Shown: positions 17,438-25,320 of the stretch, piece after piece
Position numbering within the stretch: position 1 is the first letter of the stretch
How the letters are laid out: the number at the start of each line of letters is the position of its first letter
DNA from: a bacterium
Lineage (GTDB): Bacteria; Armatimonadota; JACIXR01
DNA length: 64,000 nucleotides
Direction of reading: 5' to 3'
Assembly: GCA_014360495.1 (NCBI GenBank)
Contig: JACIXR010000011.1
Location: 1 to 64,000 of the forward strand
Notes under the pieces: generated by a model
Told to the model about the DNA's origin: nothing
Databases searched by the model: none
What the model saw: only the letters and a program-made list of their open reading frames with translations
Position numbers and translations under genes: made by a program

Positions 17438-18470
17438 CCTTCTTTCCTCCCTCCTTTAGTGATATAGCTGCGCAAATCCCGGGGATTGTATATTTCACAG
17501 CCTCGTAGACATCAATTGGAGGTCTTGTATCCTCCAATATGCTTCTTACGAAATCCCTCGCGAGGAAGTATTCCGTTGTGCCGTGTCCTCCCAAGAGGGC
17601 TTCCCTTGGAGCATTGGGATGGGTAGTGGGGGAATTGATTGAGATGTAGCCCTGAAGATTGGGGATATGCTCGGTGTAAAGAAGGGTATGAGTGGACCAA
17701 TTGTAGCGGTCGGTTTCAAGGAATCCTTTGGTTCCGTAAATTGAGAAGAAGAGATGCATCGGTTCCTTTGCTATGGAGAAGCCGGCGAGGAATTTCAAGA
17801 CGGCACCCTTCTCCGTTTCAAAAATAGCGACATTCATATCCATTGCTCCGAGCTCGGGGGCTACATTGACGCCCGTGGAGAGCCCGATGGCGGAGATGCA
17901 GGCGTCTTCCATTAAATAGAGGAGTGGTCCGAGGTTATGGGTGCAGTAGAGGATGGGGATGAGGGAGGCGCGCCAGGTTAGGTTTCCCTTGGCATCTCGC
18001 ATAATTGACCTGCAATCGTGGACATACTCTCCCTCAGCATAAATTATTTTGCCAATCACTCCCTCTTTTATTATCTTCTTCCAAGTTTCAACGAAGGGCA
18101 TATAGTTGTAATTTTCCGCTAACATATATTTCTTCTTCGTTTTCCCAACTGTCTTTATTAGGCTTTCGCATTCCTCTATTGTCATAGCGGAAGTTACCTC
18201 ACAGAGGACATTTTTGCCTGCCTCAAGAGCTGTTACGGATTGTTGATAATGTAAGGGAAGGGGCGAGCAAATGACCGCTATATCAAAATCGTCTTGGATG
18301 AACTCGGCGAAATCTTTATAAGTTCGCTTCACATTGTATTGCTTCTCAAAGAACCTCAGGAGCTCCTCGTCGGGGTCGCAGACGGCATAGACCTCTGTTT
18401 CGGGAAGATGGCTGAAGACGAGGAAATAGGAATGTCCTCTTCTCAATCCAACAACGCCAACTTTAAGCAT
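17415..18470 (-). CDS. Gfo/Idh/MocA-like protein lacking the EKP lysine
   Basis: The 351-residue protein has a Rossmann N-terminus (VGVVGLRRGHSYFLVFSH) and typical following strands (EVYAVCDPDEELLRFF, VICSPLPLHYQQS). Where relatives have GKHVxCEKP, it reads GKNVLCEVTSAM, so the conserved catalytic lysine is missing. The C-terminal substrate domain is present. It may have changed chemistry or a binding role (inference). ATG 18470 follows a GAGGTG site. It is the first gene of a leftward operon, overlapping the clan GH-A hydrolase gene by 23 bp, so it probably acts on the same sugar. Confidence 0.8.
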   Translation of the reverse strand: MLKVGVVGLRRGHSYFLVFSHLPETEVYAVCDPDEELLRFFEKQYNVKRTYKDFAEFIQDDFDIAVICSPLPLHYQQSVTALEAGKNVLCEVTSAMTIEECESLIKTVGKTKKKYMLAENYNYMPFVETWKKIIKEGVIGKIIYAEGEYVHDCRSIMRDAKGNLTWRASLIPILYCTHNLGPLLYLMEDACISAIGLSTGVNVAPELGAMDMNVAIFETEKGAVLKFLAGFSIAKEPMHLFFSIYGTKGFLETDRYNWSTHTLLYTEHIPNLQGYISINSPTTHPNAPREALLGGHGTTEYFLARDFVRSILEDTRPPIDVYEAVKYTIPGICAAISLKEGGKKVEIPKLW

Positions 18471-18491
18471 GGATAATTCACCTCAAGGGAA

Positions 18492-18520
18492 AATATAAGG
18501 AGAAGGAAAAGCCTTGTAAA
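18492..18520 (-). promoter_or_regulatory. Promoter of the Gfo/Idh-hydrolase operon
   Basis: On the minus strand TTTACA (18520-18515) and TATATT (18497-18492) are 17 bases apart. The expected start near 18485 gives a leader of about 15 bases with the GAGGTG ribosome site. Confidence 0.55.
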
Positions 18521-18859
18521 GTTTTTTGTGAGATTGATATCGTCATTTCGTAATGTGCATCAGCCCTTTCTATCATGACGATGAACCAGATTAAAATTGG
18601 TTCTTAAAAAACCTAATTCTTTCAAATTGTTATGAAGGGGGTTAAAATAACGAAAAACAAAATGTCTCGGATAAAAATCTATATCCAAAGACGCGAGTCC
18701 GACGAAGGAGGACATGGCAATTTTCATTCCTTCTCCATGATTAAATACGAGATTGCCACGCCTTCTGCTTCGCAGAAGGCTCGCAATTACAGTCAGTCCA
18801 GTTGTCATTGAAAGGGTAAATAAAGAAATAATCGTGCCGAATAAAAAAATCCCTAATCG
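18521..18859. other. Intergenic stretch upstream of the Gfo/Idh operon and downstream of proB
   Basis: No convincing gene is visible. It contains one member of the dispersed palindrome family (18752-18786). A weakly related segment (GGCAAT preceded by an ACGAAGGAGGACA-like stretch) lies near 18695-18720. Confidence 0.5.
18752..18786. repeat. Dispersed palindromic repeat, copy 1
   Basis: An inner stem CCTTCTGC/GCAGAAGG closes a TTC loop, flanked by ATTGC and GCAAT with a short unpaired bulge. Other copies lie at 22712, 25184, 35623, 37140 and 49565. It sits about 70 bp beyond the stop codon of proB. Confidence 0.7.
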
Positions 18860-19945
18860 TCAGGGAATTATTGCGAGATTGTCCCTATGGACGACTTCTT
18901 CGTAGCCTTTATAGCCGAGTATTTTCTCTATTTCCTTTGAATGATGTCCCATGATGAGTCTCAACTCCGATGAATCGTAGTTCGTCAACCCTCGTGCGAA
19001 TTCCTTTCCCTCGCAGATGATTCTCACCACATCCCCCCTCTTGAATATCCCTTCAATGCCGATGATTCCCACGGGGAGCAAGCTCTTCCCTTCCTCAACT
19101 ATAGCTTTCATTGCTCCTTCGTTAACGAGGAGCTTGCCCTTAGGGCGGGAGATGAATGTCAGCCAGCGCTTCTTCGCTTGCATCTTCTTTTTGGCTGGAA
19201 TGAATGTCCCCAAGGGTTCTTTATTCAAAATGACTCTTTGAACCACATCCTCTTCCCTTCCCTTTGCGATAACCACATCAACGCCAGAGGCAGTTGCTAT
19301 TCTCGCGGATTCCAATTTGGATTTCATCCCACCCCTTCCCCATCTACCCGCTGGACCAGCCAGCGAGAGAATCTCGGGGGTGAGAGAATCAATTCTTGGG
19401 ATCAGCTTTCCCTCTTCATCAAGCAGTCCCTCAACATCGGATAAGAGGAGGAGCAAATCAGCTGAGATTGTTGCGGATACCATCGCCGCCAATATATCGT
19501 TATCGCCGAACTTTATCTCTTCCGTTGCGACCGTGTCGTTCTCGTTTATTATCGGGATAGCCCCGAGCTGAAGGAGAGAAAGGAGGGTATTGCGGGCGTT
19601 GAGGAAGCGGTCTCTCGTTGCTAGGTCATCGTGTGTCAAGAGGACTTGACCTATCGTCAAATCATAGCGTGAGAAGGCGGATTCATACATCCTCATAAGG
19701 ATTCCCTGACCAATCGCCGCCATAGCTTGAACGAAGGGAAGGGAGAAGCTGTCGGAGAGCTTAAGATGGGATAAACCCGCTCTAATAGCTCCCGATGTAA
19801 CCAGAATGACCTTTACTCCTCTTCTATAGACCTCCGCTATATCCTCCGCCAATTGGGCGATGTAATCTTCGTCAATCTCTTCGCCTTCACCCATTAGAGT
19901 GCTCGTTCCCACTTTTATAACAGCGGTTTGGACCTTCTCTCTCAT
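18860..19945 (-). CDS. proB: Glutamate 5-kinase with PUA domain
   Basis: ProB phosphorylates L-glutamate in the first step of proline synthesis. The 361-residue protein has the amino-acid kinase domain (VIKVGTSTLM, VILVTSGAIRAGL, PIINENDTVA, GDNDILAAMVS, GRGGMKSKLESARIA) and a C-terminal PUA domain from about residue 275 (KGKLLVNEGAMKAI, IFKRGDVVRI). Length is normal. It is the last gene of a leftward operon behind envelope redox genes, its ATG overlapping the stop of the LolA-like gene by four bases. proA lies separately at 35.8 kb. Confidence 0.95.
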   Translation of the reverse strand: MREKVQTAVIKVGTSTLMGEGEEIDEDYIAQLAEDIAEVYRRGVKVILVTSGAIRAGLSHLKLSDSFSLPFVQAMAAIGQGILMRMYESAFSRYDLTIGQVLLTHDDLATRDRFLNARNTLLSLLQLGAIPIINENDTVATEEIKFGDNDILAAMVSATISADLLLLLSDVEGLLDEEGKLIPRIDSLTPEILSLAGPAGRWGRGGMKSKLESARIATASGVDVVIAKGREEDVVQRVILNKEPLGTFIPAKKKMQAKKRWLTFISRPKGKLLVNEGAMKAIVEEGKSLLPVGIIGIEGIFKRGDVVRIICEGKEFARGLTNYDSSELRLIMGHHSKEIEKILGYKGYEEVVHRDNLAIIP

Positions 19946-20652
19946 AATCGAAAGTCCACTCTAAGAGCGCCCTTGGGAGGCTTGAATTTGAAGGTGGAGG
20001 GAGGGATAAGGGAGTTGAGTTTCAGGTTGGAAACGATTTCCTCCATCGTGGCGTATTCGGTGATTATCTGTGTTTTAAGGGGAAGCGAGGTTTTCTTATC
20101 TATATATATCAAGATATTCTCGTCGTTTTTCCCCTTTAGGGAGATGAGTGAATAGGAGGAATTTGGTGGAGTTTTCTCAAGGGAAGCGGAGACGATTCCC
20201 ACGAGGAGCTTTTGCTGTAAATTGGGAGTGAGGACGAAGGACAGAAGAGAGAATCCGGTTGCCTTCTCAATCCTCTCCGGTGTGGGCTCGAAGGAGCTGT
20301 AGCGGTTCGTTTGATGATTGTAATAATAGAGCTGATTTCCATCGCAAACGAAGAGAATCGTCTTCTGTCCTTCTTGCTGGGCTTCAACTCGGAAAAGGAG
20401 TGGCTTCTGCATATAGACATCAGCCGAGCTCTTTTCCGTTTTGCTGAGCTTTTTCCCTCTATAGGTAAGGGTAAGATTGGAAGTGAACTGAACGCTTTTC
20501 AGATTCTTCATCGCCGATTCCATCTTGTTCAAAGCGGCTTGGACATCGGAAGGGAGAACAATAGGCTTCGGTGGAGGGGTTTTCGCCCTCCGAGTAGAAC
20601 AGCCGAAGATAAAAAGGATTAATGGGAAAAGAAAAATTATTCTTTTAATAAT
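19942..20652 (-). CDS. LolA-like lipoprotein, probable ATT start
   Basis: The chain (MESAMKNLKSVQFTSNLTLTYRG, LPLKTQIITEYA, STFKFKPPKGA) resembles LolA/DUF2092-type envelope proteins that bind lipid tails. The first canonical in-frame start, TTG 20532, would leave no export signal. Upstream the frame stays open and encodes a perfect lipoprotein signal, beginning IKR and ending IFGC. No ATG, GTG or TTG exists there; ATT 20652 is 11 bases after a GGGAG tract. With that start the protein has 236 residues. It overlaps the end of the TlpA gene by 16 bp. The function is inferred. Confidence 0.6.
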   Translation of the reverse strand: MIKRIIFLFPLILFIFGCSTRRAKTPPPKPIVLPSDVQAALNKMESAMKNLKSVQFTSNLTLTYRGKKLSKTEKSSADVYMQKPLLFRVEAQQEGQKTILFVCDGNQLYYYNHQTNRYSSFEPTPERIEKATGFSLLSFVLTPNLQQKLLVGIVSASLEKTPPNSSYSLISLKGKNDENILIYIDKKTSLPLKTQIITEYATMEEIVSNLKLNSLIPPSTFKFKPPKGALRVDFRL

Positions 20653-21128
20653 CCCTCTATCATCTCCCGCAAAATGTCTTCGTTTTGTGGCTTATATCCG
20701 AGTATATCCTTTCTAATTTTACCAGTCTTATCTATAAGGAGCAACCTGGGTATAGCAACCACTTTATAGCTCTTTCCCACATTTCCCTTTTCGTCAACGA
20801 GTATGGGAAAGGTGAGCGGATTATTTCTAAGGAAATCCGCAATCGTATCCCTATCCTCATTGCTTATACCGAGAACGACGAGATTTTTATCCTTGAATTC
20901 CTGGTGCAATTTCTCTATTATCGGGAGCTCCTCCCTACAGGGAGGGCACCAAGTTGCCCAGAAATCAATGAGCACGACTTTACCCTTCAAATCAGATAGC
21001 TTATAAAGTTTCCCATCCAAAGCCTTGAGGGAGAAATCCGTAGCTTGCTTTCCCTCCAAGTTGACTTTAGGGGCGCATCCGAAGAGCAAGAGGAGAAAAG
21101 CGAGGAAAGGGACTAATCTCCCAATAAT
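20637..21128 (-). CDS. TlpA-like thioredoxin-fold lipoprotein, probable ATT start
   Basis: The thioredoxin domain has the redox motif FWATWCPPCREELP (CPPC), the cis-proline segment VVAIPRLLLID and a TlpA-type central insert. Such proteins reduce disulfides outside the cytoplasm, for example in cytochrome c maturation. The only canonical start, TTG 21089, falls directly before LFGC and would destroy the signal peptide. Extending upstream gives IGRLVPFLAFLLLLFGC, a textbook lipoprotein signal, from ATT 21128, which is 11 bases after AAGGAG. This gives 163 residues, overlapping the upstream fusion gene by 16 bp. The domain is nearly identical to that of the upstream fusion. Confidence 0.7.
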   Translation of the reverse strand: MIGRLVPFLAFLLLLFGCAPKVNLEGKQATDFSLKALDGKLYKLSDLKGKVVLIDFWATWCPPCREELPIIEKLHQEFKDKNLVVLGISNEDRDTIADFLRNNPLTFPILVDEKGNVGKSYKVVAIPRLLLIDKTGKIRKDILGYKPQNEDILREMIEGLLKE

Positions 21129-22240
21129 TTCGTAATCAACTCCTTCAATATTTTCTCGTTTTGGGGGTTATAGCCTGTTATATCCTTTACGATTTTTCCA
21201 TTCTTGTCGACCAGGATGACGCGAGGTATAGAGGTAACTTTGTATGCTCTGGCCACAGCTCCTTCCGAATCCAAGAGATTTGTGAAGGTCAACTTCTGTT
21301 GGTTGACAAATTGTTGAAGTGTCACCTTATCCTCATCATTTATTCCCAAGACGACCAACCCCTTGCCGCTGAATTCCTTATGTAATTTCTCAATAATGGG
21401 AAGCTCTTCCTGACAGGGAGGGCACCAAGTTGCCCAGAAATCAATGAGCACGACTTTACCCTTTAGGTCGGAGAGCTTATAGGTTTTCCCATCAAGGGAT
21501 TGGAGGGTGAAATCGGGAGCGAGTTGTCCTTCCAAGTTCTCCTCCTTAGGAGGGACATATTCCTTTGCGCCTGGAGGTGGTGTGAAAGCGAATGTTCCCT
21601 CGGGGAAAGAAGGATTGGCTTGAAGGGATATAACTTTGTAAATCATCTCTCCCTGTCCTCCGGGAGGAATAAACGAGACTTGAAGGACTTTATATTCCTT
21701 GGCGTCAACCACTATCTTGATTACAGAGCCATCCTCCTTGTCAGTGAAAGTGATGAGGTGGGCGCTTTTCTTGTTGAGAATTGTTTTGCCCAGAGAGGAT
21801 TTCCCCAATGTGGATAGGAAGTTCTGGCTAGTGAAGGTCTTCTTGCAGATTGGGGATAGAGCTATGGAAATCGGCATAAAGAAGAAGATGCCTTCCTGTA
21901 CTGCTTGGGATGGGACTAGGTTCTTGCTGTATTCATTATCCGTAGAAGAATAGGTCCAGATGTATTCACCGTCATAGACTATTGTGGAGAGCATGGCACC
22001 TTCTCCAATACTCGCCTTGAACTTACCCTTGGTGTTGTCCATCAACAACTCTCCCTTGAGCGTTTGAGACATCGGTCCCATCTTTATAATGAGCTGAAGG
22101 GAGGCTTTAGCCGTCTTATAGTTGGCGTTGTTCTTGTCTATTTTCTCAAGAACCGCCATTATGTCCTTGGGAATGGTTGCTCCCAAAACGAGCAACGTGC
22201 TTCCCACCAACAACAAAATTCCTACAACCGCTCTTCGCAT
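21113..22240 (-). CDS. LolA-like/TlpA fusion protein, exported
   Basis: The 375-residue product has a signal peptide (RRAVVGILLLVGSTLLVLG) and a LolA/DUF2092-like beta domain to about residue 230 (LKGELLMDNTKGKFKASI, GTFAFTPPPGA). A TlpA-type thioredoxin domain follows at about 237-375, with CPPC in FWATWCPPCQEELP and cis-proline in VTSIPRVILVD. Fusion of a lipoprotein-binding-like fold to a thiol reductase suggests redox work at the cell envelope (inference). ATG 22240 follows an AGGAGG site. It heads the operon with separate TlpA and LolA-like genes and proB. Confidence 0.8.
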   Translation of the reverse strand: MRRAVVGILLLVGSTLLVLGATIPKDIMAVLEKIDKNNANYKTAKASLQLIIKMGPMSQTLKGELLMDNTKGKFKASIGEGAMLSTIVYDGEYIWTYSSTDNEYSKNLVPSQAVQEGIFFFMPISIALSPICKKTFTSQNFLSTLGKSSLGKTILNKKSAHLITFTDKEDGSVIKIVVDAKEYKVLQVSFIPPGGQGEMIYKVISLQANPSFPEGTFAFTPPPGAKEYVPPKEENLEGQLAPDFTLQSLDGKTYKLSDLKGKVVLIDFWATWCPPCQEELPIIEKLHKEFSGKGLVVLGINDEDKVTLQQFVNQQKLTFTNLLDSEGAVARAYKVTSIPRVILVDKNGKIVKDITGYNPQNEKILKELITKLLGD

Positions 22241-22271
22241 TTCTAAAAACCTCCTTCAAATGTTTTTTAAA

Positions 22272-22300
22272 ATTTTAACAGAAAAACTCAAATTTGTGAA
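22272..22300 (-). promoter_or_regulatory. Promoter of the LolA-TlpA/proB operon
   Basis: On the minus strand TTCACA (22300-22295) and TAAAAT (22277-22272) are 17 bases apart. The expected start near 22265 gives a leader of about 25 bases containing AAGGAGG. Confidence 0.45.
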
Positions 22301-22795
22301 CAAGTTTTCGCGAGAAGACATATTTTGTAAGGAGATGTGCAATTTGATTCTCAAAAGGAAGAGTTAAAAAGGGGATGACAAAAGCTATCTTCCGGGTTCT
22401 TCCCTTTGATGGGGAACCAATTCCTTTTCGCCGGCGTGTGGAACGAATGAGAAGGTTCCTGAGAAAAGAAAGGTTCGTTTGAAAGGAGTTTATCTTCTTG
22501 CACTTAAAAGTTTTTGCCAATAAGAAGCATTCTTAAAAATTTTGTCTTTTTCAACGGAGTTGATGATTTTGAAGGATGTTCCCTCACGCTCCTCTATGAA
22601 TTCGCTTATCGGAAAGGGATATTGGCTTTTTTCGCTGCAAGGACAATGCCTAACTCTTTCTCAACACACTAGTAAGAGGCAACTTTTATTTCTTCTTTTC
22701 AAAAAGACGAGATTGCCACGGCTTTCCGAAGGAAAGCCTCGCGACGACATTCCTACCCATTGTCATTGCGGGGGAATTGCCTTAAGAGTCAAATT
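22301..22795. other. Intergenic stretch between the redox operon and obgE
   Basis: I see no recognisable gene. A short open frame of about 56 codons on the minus strand (about 22490-22660) has no recognisable domain and no good start. The dispersed palindrome copy 2 lies at 22712-22745, about 50 bp beyond the obgE stop codon. Confidence 0.4.
22712..22745. repeat. Dispersed palindromic repeat, copy 2
   Basis: Inner stem GGCTTTCC/GGAAAGCC with a GAA loop (22720-22738), preceded by ATTGCCAC and followed by TCGCG. It shares the ATTGC-stem-loop-GC layout with the copies at 18752, 35623 and 37140. Confidence 0.65.
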
Positions 22796-23839
<1,044 letters not shown>

Positions 23840-24103
23840 TCATCCCCCTTGCCCATCGGGATAGACGCTTACTTTGGTCTTTCCTTTGCTCTTCTCAAAC
23901 TTCACATAGCCGTCAATCAAAGCAAAGAGGGTGTAATCGGAGCCAACTCCCACATTTTTCCCTGGGTGGAACTTAGTTCCTCTCTGGCGGACGAGGACGG
24001 AGCCAGCTTTTACGAATTCACCGGCGAACTCCTTCACTCCCAATCTCTTTCCTGCGCTATCCCTTCCATTACGAGATGAACCTCCAGCTTTCTTATGCGC
24101 CAT
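23840..24103 (-). CDS. rpmA: Large ribosomal subunit protein bL27
   Basis: The 87-residue product starts [16 protein letters not shown] and contains [20 protein letters not shown] and [20 protein letters not shown], characteristic of bL27. bL27 sits near the peptidyl-transferase centre and its N-terminus reaches the tRNA ends. No extra N-terminal cleavage sequence, as found in Firmicutes, is present. It lies three bp after rplU and six bp before the proposed obgE ATT codon, the widespread rplU-rpmA-obgE order. Confidence 0.97.
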   Translation of the reverse strand: MAHKKAGGSSRNGRDSAGKRLGVKEFAGEFVKAGSVLVRQRGTKFHPGKNVGVGSDYTLFALIDGYVKFEKSKGKTKVSVYPDGQGG

Positions 24104-24106
24104 TTA

Positions 24107-24427
24107 CTACTCACCTCCTATCTCTATTTTCTCAATTGCCAATCGGGTCAGGAGCTGTCTATGTCCCTTTCTCCTTCGGTAATTTTTCTTGGGCTTATAT
24201 TTAAAGACGCGGATTTTCTCTCCTTTGAAATGCTTCAAAACACGAGCGATGACCCTTGCCTCCGGAACATAAGGTGAGCCGAATAAGTGTTCCGAGCCGG
24301 TATCAACGAAGAGGACCTTATCAAGGGAGATGGTGGCTCCCTCGGGGGAGTCAATCTTCTCAACCTCTATTATATCGTTTTCCTTTACCTTATATTGCTT
24401 TCCGCCAGTTTCAACGATAGCCTGCAT
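24107..24427 (-). CDS. rplU: Large ribosomal subunit protein bL21
   Basis: With ATG 24427, placed just after an AAGGAGG site, the protein has 106 residues and begins MQAIVETGGKQYKVKEND, the bL21 signature. The C-terminal KYKPKKNYRRRKGHRQ is the conserved basic rRNA-binding motif. A longer in-frame start adds a non-conserved segment and was rejected. First gene of the rplU-rpmA-obgE operon, with a strong promoter 36 bases upstream. Confidence 0.97.
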   Translation of the reverse strand: MQAIVETGGKQYKVKENDIIEVEKIDSPEGATISLDKVLFVDTGSEHLFGSPYVPEARVIARVLKHFKGEKIRVFKYKPKKNYRRRKGHRQLLTRLAIEKIEIGGE

Positions 24428-24462
24428 AGAAAGAACCTCCTTGTTAGGGGGTGGCATAGAAG

Positions 24463-24491
24463 ATTATAAAAATGAAATCAACCTTCGTCAA
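24463..24491 (-). promoter_or_regulatory. Promoter of rplU-rpmA-obgE
   Basis: TTGACG (24491-24486) and TATAAT (24468-24463) on the minus strand are spaced by 17 bases. The start near 24456 would give a leader of about 28 bases ending in the AAGGAGG site. No room is left for a folded L21 leader. Confidence 0.7.
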
Positions 24492-24560
24492 GTTTATACA
24501 CAATTCCATAAGATATTGGGCTCATTTTGTTTCTTTTCGGGCGTCCCAAATTTATTATTT

Positions 24561-25070
24561 CTAATCCAAAATCGGTGGGAGGTAGGGACGCCAATCCTCC
24601 CTTTCAAGACAAAGGCGATATTTCGTCAGGCTTATAAAGGGAGTGAAGGAGGGTTTCTTTGGCTGGCGGAGGAGTCGCATTCCCGCCTGCTTTGGCGTCT
24701 TATCTTTCTTCTTCGCATTACAGCGCTTACAACAGCAAACGAGATTATCCCAATCCGTCTTCCCACCCATCTTCTTTGGTATCACATGGTCAACCGTGAG
24801 CTCTCCTCCCTTTTGCCCACAATATTGGCAGGTGTAGTTATCCCGGGCAAGGATATTCTTTCGGGTTAGCTTCAACTCGGGAATTGGTCTTGAGACTTTA
24901 TATTTCAATCTTATTACGGAAGGAGCTTGAATAGCTCCGCTGGGAGTTCTAATATAGGTTCCATCATAATGGATGACATCGGCTTTACCGACAAACAGAA
25001 GACCTATCGCCCTTTTCAGGCTACAGACATTGAGCGGTGTAAAATCGTGATTGAGCAAGAGAACTTCCAT
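24561..25070 (-). CDS. HNH endonuclease family protein
   Basis: From ATG 25070 the product has 169 residues. The N-terminus MEVLLLNHDFTPLNVCSLKRAI and the core NYTCQYCGQKGGELTVDHVIPKKMGG are typical of the widespread small HNH proteins. A CxxC pair and a second CxxC (CCCKRCNAKK) form the zinc site, and DH is the catalytic histidine motif. These proteins are present in many bacterial chromosomes; their role is unclear, possibly DNA repair or recombination. It lies leftward ahead of the rplU promoter. Only a weak AAAAGGT site precedes the ATG. Confidence 0.85.
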   Translation of the reverse strand: MEVLLLNHDFTPLNVCSLKRAIGLLFVGKADVIHYDGTYIRTPSGAIQAPSVIRLKYKVSRPIPELKLTRKNILARDNYTCQYCGQKGGELTVDHVIPKKMGGKTDWDNLVCCCKRCNAKKKDKTPKQAGMRLLRQPKKPSFTPFISLTKYRLCLEREDWRPYLPPILD

Positions 25071-25183
25071 ACCTTTTATTAAGTATATCAATTTAAAAAA
25101 GAAAATCAAGGGATTGGGCGAAGAAAAGAAGTTCTCTTTTAAAAGAAATGATGCGAGCGAAGCCCATTTGATATTTCTCATTG

Positions 25184-25241
25184 ATAGGAGCGAAGCGACG
25201 AATCCTTTCTGTCATTGCGAGCCTTATGTGGGCTCGCAAAT
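25184..25241. repeat. Dispersed palindromic repeat, copy 3 (two-part, inverted)
   Basis: A stem TTGCGAGCC (25215-25223)/GGCTCGCAA (25231-25239) is preceded by AGGAGCGAAGCGACGAAT (about 25187-25204). That second block matches the tail block of the copies at 35674 and 37191, here on the other side of the hairpin. Thus the unit is two-part, and this copy is reversed relative to those. Confidence 0.65.
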
Positions 25242-25320
25242 GAAAATATCTGTAGCTTCCTCTAACTTTTCCCTTGACCATCACGCGTGAGACTATACGA
25301 TTAAAATGGTGAGTTGATTT

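Noticed and set aside
24428-24560. An L21-type autoregulatory RNA leader upstream of rplU
   Set aside because: The promoter leaves only about 28 bases of leader, with no stem of note.
24330-24869. 179-residue open frame on the plus strand
   Set aside because: Crosses rplU, its promoter and the HNH gene in antisense; not coding-like.
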